NCBI GenBank assembly: GCA_900547725.1
Contig: URHR01000039.1
Span: forward strand, 1 to 18,312
From: an uncultured Eubacteriales bacterium
GTDB lineage: Bacteria > Bacillota > Clostridia > Oscillospirales > CAG-272
DNA: 18,312 nucleotides
Direction of reading: 5' to 3'
Part shown: one piece after another, positions 6,679-14,524 of the stretch
Layout: each line of letters begins with the position of its first letter
Position numbering within the stretch: the stretch's first letter is position 1
Position numbers and translations under genes: made by a program
Notes under the pieces: model-generated
The model's database searches: none
Told to the model about the DNA's origin: nothing
What the model saw: only the letters and a program-made list of their open reading frames with translations

Positions 6679-9600
6679 TTGCGGAGTTTAACGGTTGGGA
6701 TGTGGTTTGCCGGACTGCTCGGCGACGGGAAGGGATGGATCTATCTTGCCATTGCGATTGCGGCACTGATTTTCGCCCTTGAAGCGGTTGCGATCGGGAT
6801 ACTGATCCGGCGGATGGTACAGGCGAAAAGGCGGAACAACGGGGGAGATGACGACCACCGCGCCTATGCGCTCCTGTTTGCGGGGGAGGCTCTTTTCGGC
6901 GCGCTTTCGGCGGAGACGGTTCTGCGGGTTCTGCTGATTCTGACGGTTGTCGGCGCGGCGGCACTGACCCTGCTGATTGTCATTGCGCGCGCGGTCGGTT
7001 ACGACTTTGTGTCGGCGGATCTGCGGAGCGAAGAGGAGGAGCGCCTCCGCCTCGAGCGGGAGGAACAGGCGCGCCTTGACCGCGAGGCGGCGGAGCGTGC
7101 CGCCGCAGACCTTGCCGCGGAAGCCGAGACGCGTGAAAGACTGCGCGCCGAGGGGGCTGAAGAAGCAAGACGGCAGATGGAAGCCGAGGAGCGTTTGCGC
7201 GAAGAGAAAAGACAGCGCGCGGAAGCGGAACGCGCCGAGTCCGCCGCCACGGAAGAGCGCGAGACATGGATCGGTTCGGATGCGGAAGAGCATACCGCAG
7301 AGACAGAACCGACGGCGGGCGGCATGACAACCGCGAACGCACAGAGCGGTTCGTCGAACGCGCCGCGCGGCAGATTCGTACACATGGAGAAAACCGTCAC
7401 CGAAACGGTTCGCGAGACCCAGACCACCGCGCCCGCACCGCAGGCGTCTGCGGCACCTGCGGGTCAGTCGGAGTCCGAAAAGCTGCTCCGCACCTTGGTG
7501 GAAGCGCTGATCGGTCAGAAGCGCGCCGACGAGGCGGCGGAGAAGGCGGAAGCCGAAGCAAAGCAGGCGGAGACGGAACAGCCCGGGGACGGAAGCGTAC
7601 CCGTCAGTGCGGCAGTTCCCACAGACGCGGCGGAGGATGACGAGGACGAAAGCCCCGAGGAAGCGGCGAAGAACGACCGCGAGGACGACGAGGACTTTGT
7701 GGACGACGCGGACGATTCCGACCGTTTCAGCGGAAACGAGCGGATCATTGGCTACAACGAGGAAACAGGTTGCTATATCGTTGCGCACTACCGCAAGAGC
7801 TTTGAGGGCAGACTGATCCAGTCGCGCCCGAACGTCAAGCATTACTACAGCGAACTCAAGAATGCGCTTCTTTCCTACAAGGGAACGAAATCGCGCGTCA
7901 GCTGGAATGCGGACAGCTTTACGAACGGGAAGAATCCCATTGCAAAAATCAACATCCGCAGCAACAGTCTGGAGCTGTATCTGGCGCTTGATCCAGCAAG
8001 TCTGGAGGACAGCATTTATCACGGGCGGGATGTCGGACACCAGAAACGGTATGCCGATACGCCGTTCAAATATAAGGTGCGTTCCGATCGGAAGTTCGGT
8101 TGGGCGCTGGAACTGGTTCAGCGCGTGTCCGAGGAACAGGGACTGTCCCCGATCGATATCGAAAAGATCGACTACGAGGAAGCTTACCCGTTTGAGGAAA
8201 CCGAAGAACTGGTGCGGCGCGGCGTAATCCGCGAGTATATCCGTGAGGAAAAGCCTGCCACGTCGTTTGAACTGGCGGAGGATCACGTGTCGCAGACACC
8301 CGATGTGGACGAAAGCGTTGTCCCGCCGAGCGCGAATGTGTTCTGGGAACTGGACAACGACGCGCCGAAGACCGAACCGGAATCCGAACCCGAACCGACT
8401 CCCGAGCCTGAACCCGAACCTGAGCCTGAACCGACTCCCGAGCCGGAGGAAGCTGACGGAACGACCGGGGCGGAGACCGAATCTGCGCCTGCGCCGCAGG
8501 TCACGCAGACCGTGACCAAAGAGACCGTCCGCACCACGCAGATCCGCTACACCGAGCAGGTGTTCGGCGACGGCATGAACGCTGCGGTTGCAATGCCGCC
8601 CGTGACCTATACCGAATATCTTGAGGAAGAGCCGACCGAAACGGCTGCGGAAGAACCGACCGAATCGACCGAACCTGTTGAGCAGGAGACTGCCGAGCCG
8701 ACCGATACGGAGGAGTTTACCGAAACCGAGAATACCGAGGACGTCGGATATCCCGGGGACGAAACGGAAACAGGGGAAGGGGAAACCGGAGAAACGGCGG
8801 AAACCGAAAGCAACACGGGGCTTGTGGACGAATTCGACAACAGCACCCGCGAGGATGATCTGGATTGGGGCATTCCAGAAGGGATCGAGGCGGATTTCCG
8901 CAACGATACCGGGGACGGAGAGGAAGTCGCAGAACCCGTTGCGGAACAGGACGAACTCCCCGAAGAGCCGTTGCAGGAAGAAGCCGAAGAGACCGAAGCG
9001 ACCGAAGAACCCGACGGGGAAGAATCCGAGGCGGACGAGCCTTATGACGAGACAACCGGGGCAGAAGCACTGCCCGCAATGGCGGATTCGGAATCGGATG
9101 ACGGCGCATATGAGGAACAATATTCCGATGACGGTCGGTATGCGGAACAATACGCAGACGACGGTCAATATGCGGATGACGGACAGTATGATGACGGACA
9201 GTATGATGAACAGTATGCGGATGACGGTCAGTATACCGATGACGGTCAGTATGCGGAACAATACGCAGACGACGGACAGTATAACGACGGACAGTATGAC
9301 GAACAGTATGCGGATGACGGTCAGTATACCGATGACGGTCAGTACGAGGAACAGTATGCAGACGACGGTCAATACGCGGATGACGGACAGTATGACGGGC
9401 AGTATGCGGATGACGGACAGTATGACGGGCAGTATGCGGAGCAGTACGCCGATGACGGGCAATATGCGGACGAGACGGCAGAGCGCATGAGCGCAGTACA
9501 GATCGATCCCACGGTGGCGCTGATCGACCTGAACCGCATTGAGGCGTTCTATGACCCGAACGAGGTGGTCAATCTGGAGTCGCTCAAGGAGCGCGGAATT

Positions 9601-9747
9601 GTGATGGACAGCGCGCGGACGCTCAAGGTTCACACCTCGGGAGAGCTGCACATTCCGCTGACCGTTGAAGCGCAGAACTTTTCACGTGAAGCCATTATCG
9701 CGATCAACGACGCGGGCGGCGAAATTCTGAAGGTAAGGGAGGGGTAA
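6679..9747 (+). CDS. Gene A: membrane-anchored acidic repeat protein with shared domain X and uL15-like C-terminal domain
   Basis: A 1022-residue protein of unknown function. In order: hydrophobic segments at about 20-44 and 82-106 (63-77 may be a further one, so topology is uncertain); a charged, Arg/Glu/Ala-rich helical region, probably coiled coil (117-195); a low-complexity acidic linker; a compact domain (about 353-524) also found in gene C; a Glu-Pro repeat (565-591); a long Glu/Thr-rich acidic region; Tyr/Gln/Asp/Gly repeats of YADDGQ type (811-930); and a C-terminal domain (940-1022) resembling the end of ribosomal protein uL15 (VVNLESLKERGIV, GELHIPLTVEAQNFS, AIIAINDAGG). The start is the TTG at 6679, eight bases after GGAGG; an ATG at 6700 has no comparable site. 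Gene B begins 3 bp after the stop. Similar clostridial proteins are, as far as I recall, named uL15 family proteins from this domain alone; a true ribosomal role is unlikely. Confidence 0.85.
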   Translation: MRSLTVGMWFAGLLGDGKGWIYLAIAIAALIFALEAVAIGILIRRMVQAKRRNNGGDDDHRAYALLFAGEALFGALSAETVLRVLLILTVVGAAALTLLIVIARAVGYDFVSADLRSEEEERLRLEREEQARLDREAAERAAADLAAEAETRERLRAEGAEEARRQMEAEERLREEKRQRAEAERAESAATEERETWIGSDAEEHTAETEPTAGGMTTANAQSGSSNAPRGRFVHMEKTVTETVRETQTTAPAPQASAAPAGQSESEKLLRTLVEALIGQKRADEAAEKAEAEAKQAETEQPGDGSVPVSAAVPTDAAEDDEDESPEEAAKNDREDDEDFVDDADDSDRFSGNERIIGYNEETGCYIVAHYRKSFEGRLIQSRPNVKHYYSELKNALLSYKGTKSRVSWNADSFTNGKNPIAKINIRSNSLELYLALDPASLEDSIYHGRDVGHQKRYADTPFKYKVRSDRKFGWALELVQRVSEEQGLSPIDIEKIDYEEAYPFEETEELVRRGVIREYIREEKPATSFELAEDHVSQTPDVDESVVPPSANVFWELDNDAPKTEPESEPEPTPEPEPEPEPEPTPEPEEADGTTGAETESAPAPQVTQTVTKETVRTTQIRYTEQVFGDGMNAAVAMPPVTYTEYLEEEPTETAAEEPTESTEPVEQETAEPTDTEEFTETENTEDVGYPGDETETGEGETGETAETESNTGLVDEFDNSTREDDLDWGIPEGIEADFRNDTGDGEEVAEPVAEQDELPEEPLQEEAEETEATEEPDGEESEADEPYDETTGAEALPAMADSESDDGAYEEQYSDDGRYAEQYADDGQYADDGQYDDGQYDEQYADDGQYTDDGQYAEQYADDGQYNDGQYDEQYADDGQYTDDGQYEEQYADDGQYADDGQYDGQYADDGQYDGQYAEQYADDGQYADETAERMSAVQIDPTVALIDLNRIEAFYDPNEVVNLESLKERGIVMDSARTLKVHTSGELHIPLTVEAQNFSREAIIAINDAGGEILKVREG
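9109..9468 (+). repeat. Tandem repeats encoding YADDGQ-type units in gene A
   Basis: About 120 codons consist of variants of YADDGQ, YDDGQ, YDEQ and YAEQ. A higher-order block reading GQYDEQYADDGQYTDDGQY occurs twice. The DNA varies mainly at third positions (GACGGT/GACGGA, CAGTAT/CAATAT) while the peptide is kept, which points to selection on the protein rather than a very recent expansion. The encoded tract is strongly acidic and rich in Tyr and Gln. Confidence 0.95.
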
Positions 9748-9750
9748 GTC

Positions 9751-12624
9751 ATGCAGGGACGAAACGGAATAACATACAGAATCGGACTTGCGGCAGTCCT
9801 GCTTCTCCTTGCGGCGATCCTGACCGCGACGGTGATGATGACGGCTCTGGCGGCGGACGAAACGGACGACTCCAAAATTCACGTCGTCACGGTTGATGTG
9901 AACCCGGATGAGAACGGCAACAAGAACGGAACGGTTTATTGGTACAGCGAAAAGAATCCGAACAAGCAGATGCAGAGCGGAGAAAAATGCGCCAATGAGG
10001 AAATCATCCACGTGGTGGCAGTTCCGAATACCGGATATAAACTGGTGAAATTTGTCCGACTTGAGGACAACAAGTCTTTTACCACCTTCAACAACAACGA
10101 TCTGGAGTGTGAGCCGGTTACGAAAAACGTCACCTATGTGGCGTATTTTGAGCGCAAGACCTATACCATCGCCGAGCTGACAACAGAGCCGAAGGGAGTC
10201 TCCTACGGTACGGATAACGGCGAGGAAATTCAGGTCGGGCAAACCTTCCGCTACGGCGATCGGGTCGTGCTCCCCACGCCGCAGATCGACACCTATGAAT
10301 TCCGGAAATGGATTCTGAACGATACCATCGAACTTCCCGACAACATTTTGCCGACGAGCGTGGATTATCCGAACGGTATCAAGCTGACCGCTGTGTTCGT
10401 TCCCAAGAAGTATACGGTAACCGTGATTGACATCGAGGTGGGAACGGACGAGCTGATCGGCAGCCGCACAACCTTCCCGTGGTCTTACAACGAGATGGTG
10501 AAGGTGGACGGAAGCATGGAGCTTCCCGTTGATCTGCCCGAACGCGAAGGCTATACGTACAGCAGCGCAACGGAGGGCAGACAGGTTAAGGTTTCGGAAA
10601 ACGACAACATTTTTTACCGTTGGTTCACTCCGAAGAATTACACGGTTCGTCTGGACAACAAGCGCGGCGATACCGCCGCAATCGGAGGACGGGACAGCCT
10701 GACGGTTGACTTCAACCGACCGTTTGCCGATCTGAACCCGGCGGACCTTCCGACCATGGCGGGCTACGATTTCCGAGGGTATTTTGACAAGCCGAACGGC
10801 GCGGGAAAGCAGTATATCGGCGCGGACGGAAAAGCGTTTGCGGAAAACGAGAAAGCTGTCAGATGGGACAAGCCGTCCGATTCCGAAACGCTCTACGCTT
10901 TCTGGACTCCGCAGAGCATCCGCGTGGGATTCTCCGCCGATCTGATCGCGCACGCAACCGTGACGGTTCGTCAGGGCAACAACACCTATGTTTACGACGG
11001 CACGCCGCTCGCGTTTGCCTACGGCACAGAGATTACCGTCACGATTAAAACGAAAACGGGTTACAAACTGGTTTCGTGGAACGGAAATGCGGTGGCACAT
11101 ACCGCAAAGGCGGAATTCACCTATACCATTCCCGTGGAGAACCAAACGCTGACGGGGCTTGCCCTGCCGATCTGCGAAGCGCCCGAATTCCGCGTGGATT
11201 ACACGCAGGAAACGCTGACCGCGGAGGGAAGCGGCAGTTTTGAACTGAGCTTTGACAACGGAACGATCCCGTTTTCGGGCGGAGAGAAGGTTTCGCTCGG
11301 ACAGCTGTTCGGAAAAGAAATCAAGGTTCGCCGCCTGGGTGACGGAATTTCGACTTCGCACAGCGAATGGGTCAGCTTCCGGCTGGCTGCCAGACCCGCC
11401 GCGCCGACTGCAACGGAAGAGGGCGGCAAGGTGAAAGCGCCGACGGTCGGAGAAACCTCCATGTCGTTTGAACTGACCGACGCGGACGAGGTCGTGTACG
11501 AATTTGCCTTCCGTCGGTTTGACACCGAGGATCTGATCTGGCAGGACGCGTGCGATCTGACCAACCTGAACGCCGGAACGAAATACACCTTCTTCATCCG
11601 CGTGAAGGCGACCGAAAACACGCCGCACGGAGAGGAGTATTCCGTCCCGCTCACAACGCTGAATGAAAACTATCTTAAGGGAAAAATCGAAGAGTTGCGC
11701 GGGCGCATCCGGAAGGATGACGGTCAGAACGTAAAGGATCTGATACAGAGCTACATTGCAAAGATGGAGGCTCTGCCAACGGGTCCCGAATACCAGAATA
11801 AGATGGAGGCTTTGATTGCGGAATGCGACGAGCGGCTTCCGCTCGCGCGCTATAAGGATCAGCAGATCGCCGGGATTGAGGCGAGAAGCGAGGAATTGCG
11901 GAACGGCAGCCTTTACAACGACGCAGGCAAGGAGACGTTGGAATCGCTCCGCGCTGCCGCGGTTGCGGACATCTGCGACGCTGCCTCCAGAAGCGGCGTA
12001 GACACTGCGGTTGAAGCGTTCGGCACGGAGATTGCAAAAATCCCTGTTCGGATTGATCTGACATGGCTGTTCGTGACGCTCGGAACTGTGATCCTGTTTC
12101 AGGCGATCGCGCTGTTCATCCTGCTTCGTCGGCATGCGAAGTATGCGGATCGTGTGAAGTATGTGCGCGACGGCAAGACGGTGTACGGCTTTGCTCCGCT
12201 TCCCGTACTTGCGCTGACCGCGCGATTCCTGCCCGAAAAATCGGCGCTTGTGGCGCTGTTGCTCGGCGTAGTGGCTTTGGTTTTGCAGATCGTGCTTGTT
12301 GTGCTGATTTTCCGCACCGCCGCGATTGCGAAGAAGGGTCATGCGCACGGGACGGCAGAGAAAAACGACGGCAACAACGACGGCGGCGCTGACAGATATG
12401 CGCAGACCGCACAAGCCGGGGCGGAAGAAAAGCCTTCCGAAACCGAGCCGACGGCGGACGCGTTTGCTTACCGTCCGCAGGTGTCGGTATTCCGCGACGA
12501 TGACGCACCGTCGTTTGAGAGCGACAACTCCGCCGAGGGATTGCAGGAAGAGGATTGGTACGACGAGAATTTCGAGGACGATTCCTCTGCGGATACCTTT
12601 GAATCCGACGACGGCAAACAATAA
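9751..12624 (+). CDS. Gene B: exported InlB-like repeat protein with C-terminal membrane helices and acidic tail
   Basis: A 957-residue protein, second gene of the A-B operon (ATG 3 bp after the stop of A, GGGAGG upstream). Residues 1-34 form a signal peptide with cleavage expected at ALA-A. Next come four repeats of about 75-95 residues of the InlB B-repeat/bacterial-repeat type, each ending in an aromatic strand: VAYFERKTYTI (130), LTAVFVPKKYTV (213), IFYRWFTPKNYTV (287) and LYAFWTPQSI (381). A fibronectin-III-like segment (about 547-638) and a helical region (640-770) follow. Two membrane helices (about 771-793 and 831-855) lead to an acidic Ser/Glu/Asp-rich tail (860-957). This implies a large outer part fixed by a C-terminal hairpin; if the signal peptide is cleaved, the tail also ends outside. 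There is no LPXTG motif. A surface-adhesin or receptor role is inferred only. Confidence 0.88.
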   Translation: MQGRNGITYRIGLAAVLLLLAAILTATVMMTALAADETDDSKIHVVTVDVNPDENGNKNGTVYWYSEKNPNKQMQSGEKCANEEIIHVVAVPNTGYKLVKFVRLEDNKSFTTFNNNDLECEPVTKNVTYVAYFERKTYTIAELTTEPKGVSYGTDNGEEIQVGQTFRYGDRVVLPTPQIDTYEFRKWILNDTIELPDNILPTSVDYPNGIKLTAVFVPKKYTVTVIDIEVGTDELIGSRTTFPWSYNEMVKVDGSMELPVDLPEREGYTYSSATEGRQVKVSENDNIFYRWFTPKNYTVRLDNKRGDTAAIGGRDSLTVDFNRPFADLNPADLPTMAGYDFRGYFDKPNGAGKQYIGADGKAFAENEKAVRWDKPSDSETLYAFWTPQSIRVGFSADLIAHATVTVRQGNNTYVYDGTPLAFAYGTEITVTIKTKTGYKLVSWNGNAVAHTAKAEFTYTIPVENQTLTGLALPICEAPEFRVDYTQETLTAEGSGSFELSFDNGTIPFSGGEKVSLGQLFGKEIKVRRLGDGISTSHSEWVSFRLAARPAAPTATEEGGKVKAPTVGETSMSFELTDADEVVYEFAFRRFDTEDLIWQDACDLTNLNAGTKYTFFIRVKATENTPHGEEYSVPLTTLNENYLKGKIEELRGRIRKDDGQNVKDLIQSYIAKMEALPTGPEYQNKMEALIAECDERLPLARYKDQQIAGIEARSEELRNGSLYNDAGKETLESLRAAAVADICDAASRSGVDTAVEAFGTEIAKIPVRIDLTWLFVTLGTVILFQAIALFILLRRHAKYADRVKYVRDGKTVYGFAPLPVLALTARFLPEKSALVALLLGVVALVLQIVLVVLIFRTAAIAKKGHAHGTAEKNDGNNDGGADRYAQTAQAGAEEKPSETEPTADAFAYRPQVSVFRDDDAPSFESDNSAEGLQEEDWYDENFEDDSSADTFESDDGKQ

Positions 12625-12628
12625 ACCG

Positions 12629-12674
12629 CGGGCTTTGCCCGAACCCTTGGGGGCTTCTTGAAAAAGAAGCCCCC
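12629..12674 (+). terminator. Bipartite double-hairpin element after gene B
   Basis: Five bases after the stop, CGGGC-TTT-GCCCG (12629-12641) is followed by AACCCTT and an 11-bp hairpin with a GAAA loop (12649-12659 with 12664-12674). There is no T-run afterwards. The same composite structure occurs in inverse orientation after the GH39-like gene (14518-14472), so it is a dispersed 3'-end repeat, possibly acting in termination or mRNA protection. Confidence 0.7.
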
Positions 12675-12755
12675 TGCTGTATGCGGAATCGTCGCTGTTT
12701 TCGCGTTCTGAAGGACTGAAAAAAACGAAAAAACCGGCTTTTTTCGTTTTACCTA

Positions 12756-12784
12756 TTGACAAATCGACCGATTCAGTGTACAAT
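12756..12784 (+). promoter_or_regulatory. Strong promoter of gene C
   Basis: Perfect TTGACA (12756-12761), 17 bp and TACAAT (12779-12784). The expected start near 12791 excludes the in-frame ATG at 12776 as a translation start. Confidence 0.85.
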
Positions 12785-12814
12785 TATATTGAATATCTTA
12801 AAGGATGGGTGTGT

Positions 12815-13957
12815 ATGATGGGATTCTCGGAGAACACATTGAAAAAACTGAAAGATGCGGTTCGCTCGGTGCAGGAAAAGACCGAGGGAAAAGAGGAAGC
12901 CGTGCAGGACGTCTGCTCCGCAACGGGAAAAGTGGTTCTCCAAGCCGCCGCACACCGATTGATTACCAACCGGTTGGCGGAGAAGGCGCAGGAGGCTGTA
13001 CAGACTGCGGCAACGCCGACCTTCGGCTCGGTTGCGGAGCACCTGTTGCTCGGAAACCTGCGGGTGCTGAATCTGGGCTTCCGTTTGAACGCCATCGAGG
13101 AACTTGCGGGCGCAATCGACCGTCTGTTGGAAGAGCCGGAGACGGAAGAAGAGCCGATTCCCGAGGAAGAGCCGATTCCCGAGGAAGAGCCTGTCGAAGA
13201 GGAATCCGAGGAAGTGCCGGTTACCGAAGAGCCCGCCGTGGAGACGTTTGCAACGGTTGAAGAGCCGGTAGCGGAGGTTGAGAACGAGGAGAACGAGTCC
13301 GACGAGGACAGCGAGGACGACGAAAATGAGGACGATTCGCTTGCGGGAATCGACACCGAGGGGCTGGAATTCATCGATGTGATGGCAGAACCGGAGCGCT
13401 ACGCCGAGATGCAAGAGCAGGAGCGGCAGGGACTTGTCCGTCTGGTCAGCCGTTACCGCCGCAGCTTCCTGTCCAGACTCAGCCAGTCGCGCGGGAATGT
13501 GCAGGAGTACTATTCGGTTATCAAGAATGCGTTCCTGTCCTACAAGGGCGTCAAGGGGCGCGTCAGCTGGGGCTACGAGTCCTTCAACCGCGGCCGTGTG
13601 AAGTTGGCAAAGGTAAACGCGAAATTGAGCACACTTTATGTTTATCTGGCGCTTGATCCTGCTACTCTGGAGGGGACGAAGTACTTCTTTACCGATGTAT
13701 CGAGCAAGAAAAAGTATGCGGCAACGCCGGTTCTCCTGAAGATCAAGGGAGAGCGGAAGCTGAAGCACGCGTTGGAGCTGATTGAAAAGCTCTGCGCCGA
13801 GCAGAATGCTCTGCCGCCTGTGAAGGATTACGAGACGGTTGACTACATGATTGCGGAGCAGACCACCGAAGAGTTGGTTCAGGTAGGCTTGATCCGCCAA
13901 TTCACCGCCGCCGTCCCCGTCGGGGCTTTTGAGACGGGTGTGGTGTTTGGGGAATAA
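12815..13957 (+). CDS. Gene C: soluble acidic protein sharing domain X with gene A
   Basis: A 380-residue protein of unknown function with no signal peptide or membrane segment, so probably cytoplasmic. Residues 1-105 are helical (MMGFSENTLKKLKDAVRSVQ...). An acidic linker follows (about 107-195) with a duplicated EEPIPE unit. Domain X fills about 197-364; its core YRRSF...YYSVIKNAFLSYKG and RVSWGYESF...YLALDPATLE is identical to gene A at 43 of 73 aligned positions. The end (TTEELVQVGLIRQFT) matches TEELVRRGVIREY of gene A. The start at 12815 follows AAAGGAT by eight bases; a second ATG is adjacent. Its own strong promoter suggests a higher level than A and B. The shared domain suggests binding to a common partner or mixed oligomers with A. 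Confidence 0.85.
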   Translation: MMGFSENTLKKLKDAVRSVQEKTEGKEEAVQDVCSATGKVVLQAAAHRLITNRLAEKAQEAVQTAATPTFGSVAEHLLLGNLRVLNLGFRLNAIEELAGAIDRLLEEPETEEEPIPEEEPIPEEEPVEEESEEVPVTEEPAVETFATVEEPVAEVENEENESDEDSEDDENEDDSLAGIDTEGLEFIDVMAEPERYAEMQEQERQGLVRLVSRYRRSFLSRLSQSRGNVQEYYSVIKNAFLSYKGVKGRVSWGYESFNRGRVKLAKVNAKLSTLYVYLALDPATLEGTKYFFTDVSSKKKYAATPVLLKIKGERKLKHALELIEKLCAEQNALPPVKDYETVDYMIAEQTTEELVQVGLIRQFTAAVPVGAFETGVVFGE

Positions 13958-13991
13958 GGAAAGACCTTGGAGAATAAGGAAAGACCTTGGA
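13952..13991 (+). repeat. 20-bp tandem duplication across the gene C stop codon
   Basis: Two exact copies of GAATAAGGAAAGACCTTGGA (13952-13971 and 13972-13991). The TAA of gene C is inside the first copy. Confidence 0.97.
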
Positions 13992-14034
13992 GGGAGAGAG
14001 GGTTCTCTTGAAAGAGAACCCTCTCTCCCTCCAA
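13987..14034. repeat. 48-bp perfect palindrome
   Basis: A 23-bp arm (13987-14009, starting TTGGAGGGAG) and its exact reverse complement (14012-14034) are separated only by GA. The apex CTCTTGAAAGAG resembles the apex TTCTTGAAA-AGAA of the other 3'-end hairpins here. There is no T-run, so it is not a standard terminator. Confidence 0.95.
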
Positions 14035-14053
14035 ACCTCCCTCACTCCAGAGA

Positions 14054-14136
14054 ACTTCCCCCAAGTCCCCGCCACTTACGAAGCGAAAAGTCGTTTCGCT
14101 TTCAGAGAGTGGCGGGGACGTGGGGGAAGTTTTTTG
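14054..14136 (+). terminator. Large nested hairpin with T-run, probable terminator of gene C
   Basis: Outer arms 14054-14076 and 14108-14130 pair at 22 of 23 positions. Inside them an 8-bp stem (14081-14088 with 14094-14101) closes an AGTCG loop. Six T residues (14130-14135) follow on the plus strand. Confidence 0.7.
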
Positions 14137-14427
14137 TCGGTTTGGAAGGTGCGGATTTGTTGCAGGGTGCGGCTATCGCACTCTTTTTGTGGGGGGGGAT
14201 ACGTTTCGCGGGTATACCTTGCACGAGTGCCGTTAACAAGTAACATTCACCCGATGCGGAACGACCCGCGAGTCGTTCCGCTTTCGTCCACCAACTAACT
14301 TTCTACCATTTCTATCCGGTAGCGGAGAGAAACGGCAAGCCGTTGTCCAAATCCCGCTCGACGGGATTTGGCTCGGAGCAGCCGGAAATAGTAGCACGGC
14401 AAACGGCTACACCAAAATCTGCACAAT
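14137..14427. other. Non-coding gap rich in short inverted repeats; possible folded RNA at 14312-14391
   Basis: I see no convincing gene here. Hairpins are: 14256-14265 with 14272-14281 (GCGGAACGAC arms); 14331-14336 with 14339-14344 (AACGGC); and 14347-14356 with 14362-14371 (CCAAATCCCG). The last two sit side by side inside a possible closing stem, CTATCCGG (14312-14319) with CCGG-AA-ATAG (14382-14391), giving a three-way-junction-like fold of 80 nt. The motif AGTCGTTYCGCTTTC occurs at both 14089 and 14271. No promoter was recognised on either strand. Confidence 0.4.
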
Positions 14428-14452
14428 AAAAAAGAGGATCAAAAATCCCCTT
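14428..14452 (-). terminator. Minus-strand terminator facing gene C
   Basis: On the minus strand, AGGGGAT-TTTTG-ATCCTCT (one G-U pair) is followed by TTTTTTATT. It would end transcripts from the GH39-like gene, about 75 bp past its stop. Confidence 0.6.
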
Positions 14453-14471
14453 GAGTTAAAGTTCTTGCGGT

Positions 14472-14518
14472 CAAGGGGCTTCTTTCAAGAAGCCCCTTGT
14501 GGGTTCGGGCAAAGCCCG
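14472..14518 (-). repeat. Second copy of the bipartite double-hairpin 3' element
   Basis: On the minus strand, six bases after the GH39-like stop, CGGGC-TTT-GCCCG (14518-14506) is followed by AACCCA and a 12-bp hairpin (14499-14472; arm CAAGGGGCTTCT). It matches the element at 12629-12674 in order, spacing and loop sequence. Confidence 0.8.
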
Positions 14519-14524
14519 AGGTCT

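Noticed and set aside
9109..9468. Possible CRISPR array in the short repeats of gene A
   Set aside because: The units are in frame, of variable length, without spacers, and conserved as peptide rather than as DNA.
6688..9651. Antisense open frame of 987 codons opposite gene A
   Set aside because: It mirrors the codon bias of gene A: the acidic repeats become Ile/Val/Leu/Arg-rich strings. It has no ribosome site or known domain.
9682..12783. Antisense open frame of 1033 codons opposite gene B
   Set aside because: Gene B has a signal peptide, repeats, membrane helices and a ribosome site; the antisense product shows none of these and is Arg/Val/His-rich shadow sequence.
12773..13900. Antisense open frame of 375 codons opposite gene C
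   Set aside because: It has no start signals, and its composition is the reverse image of an acidic protein.
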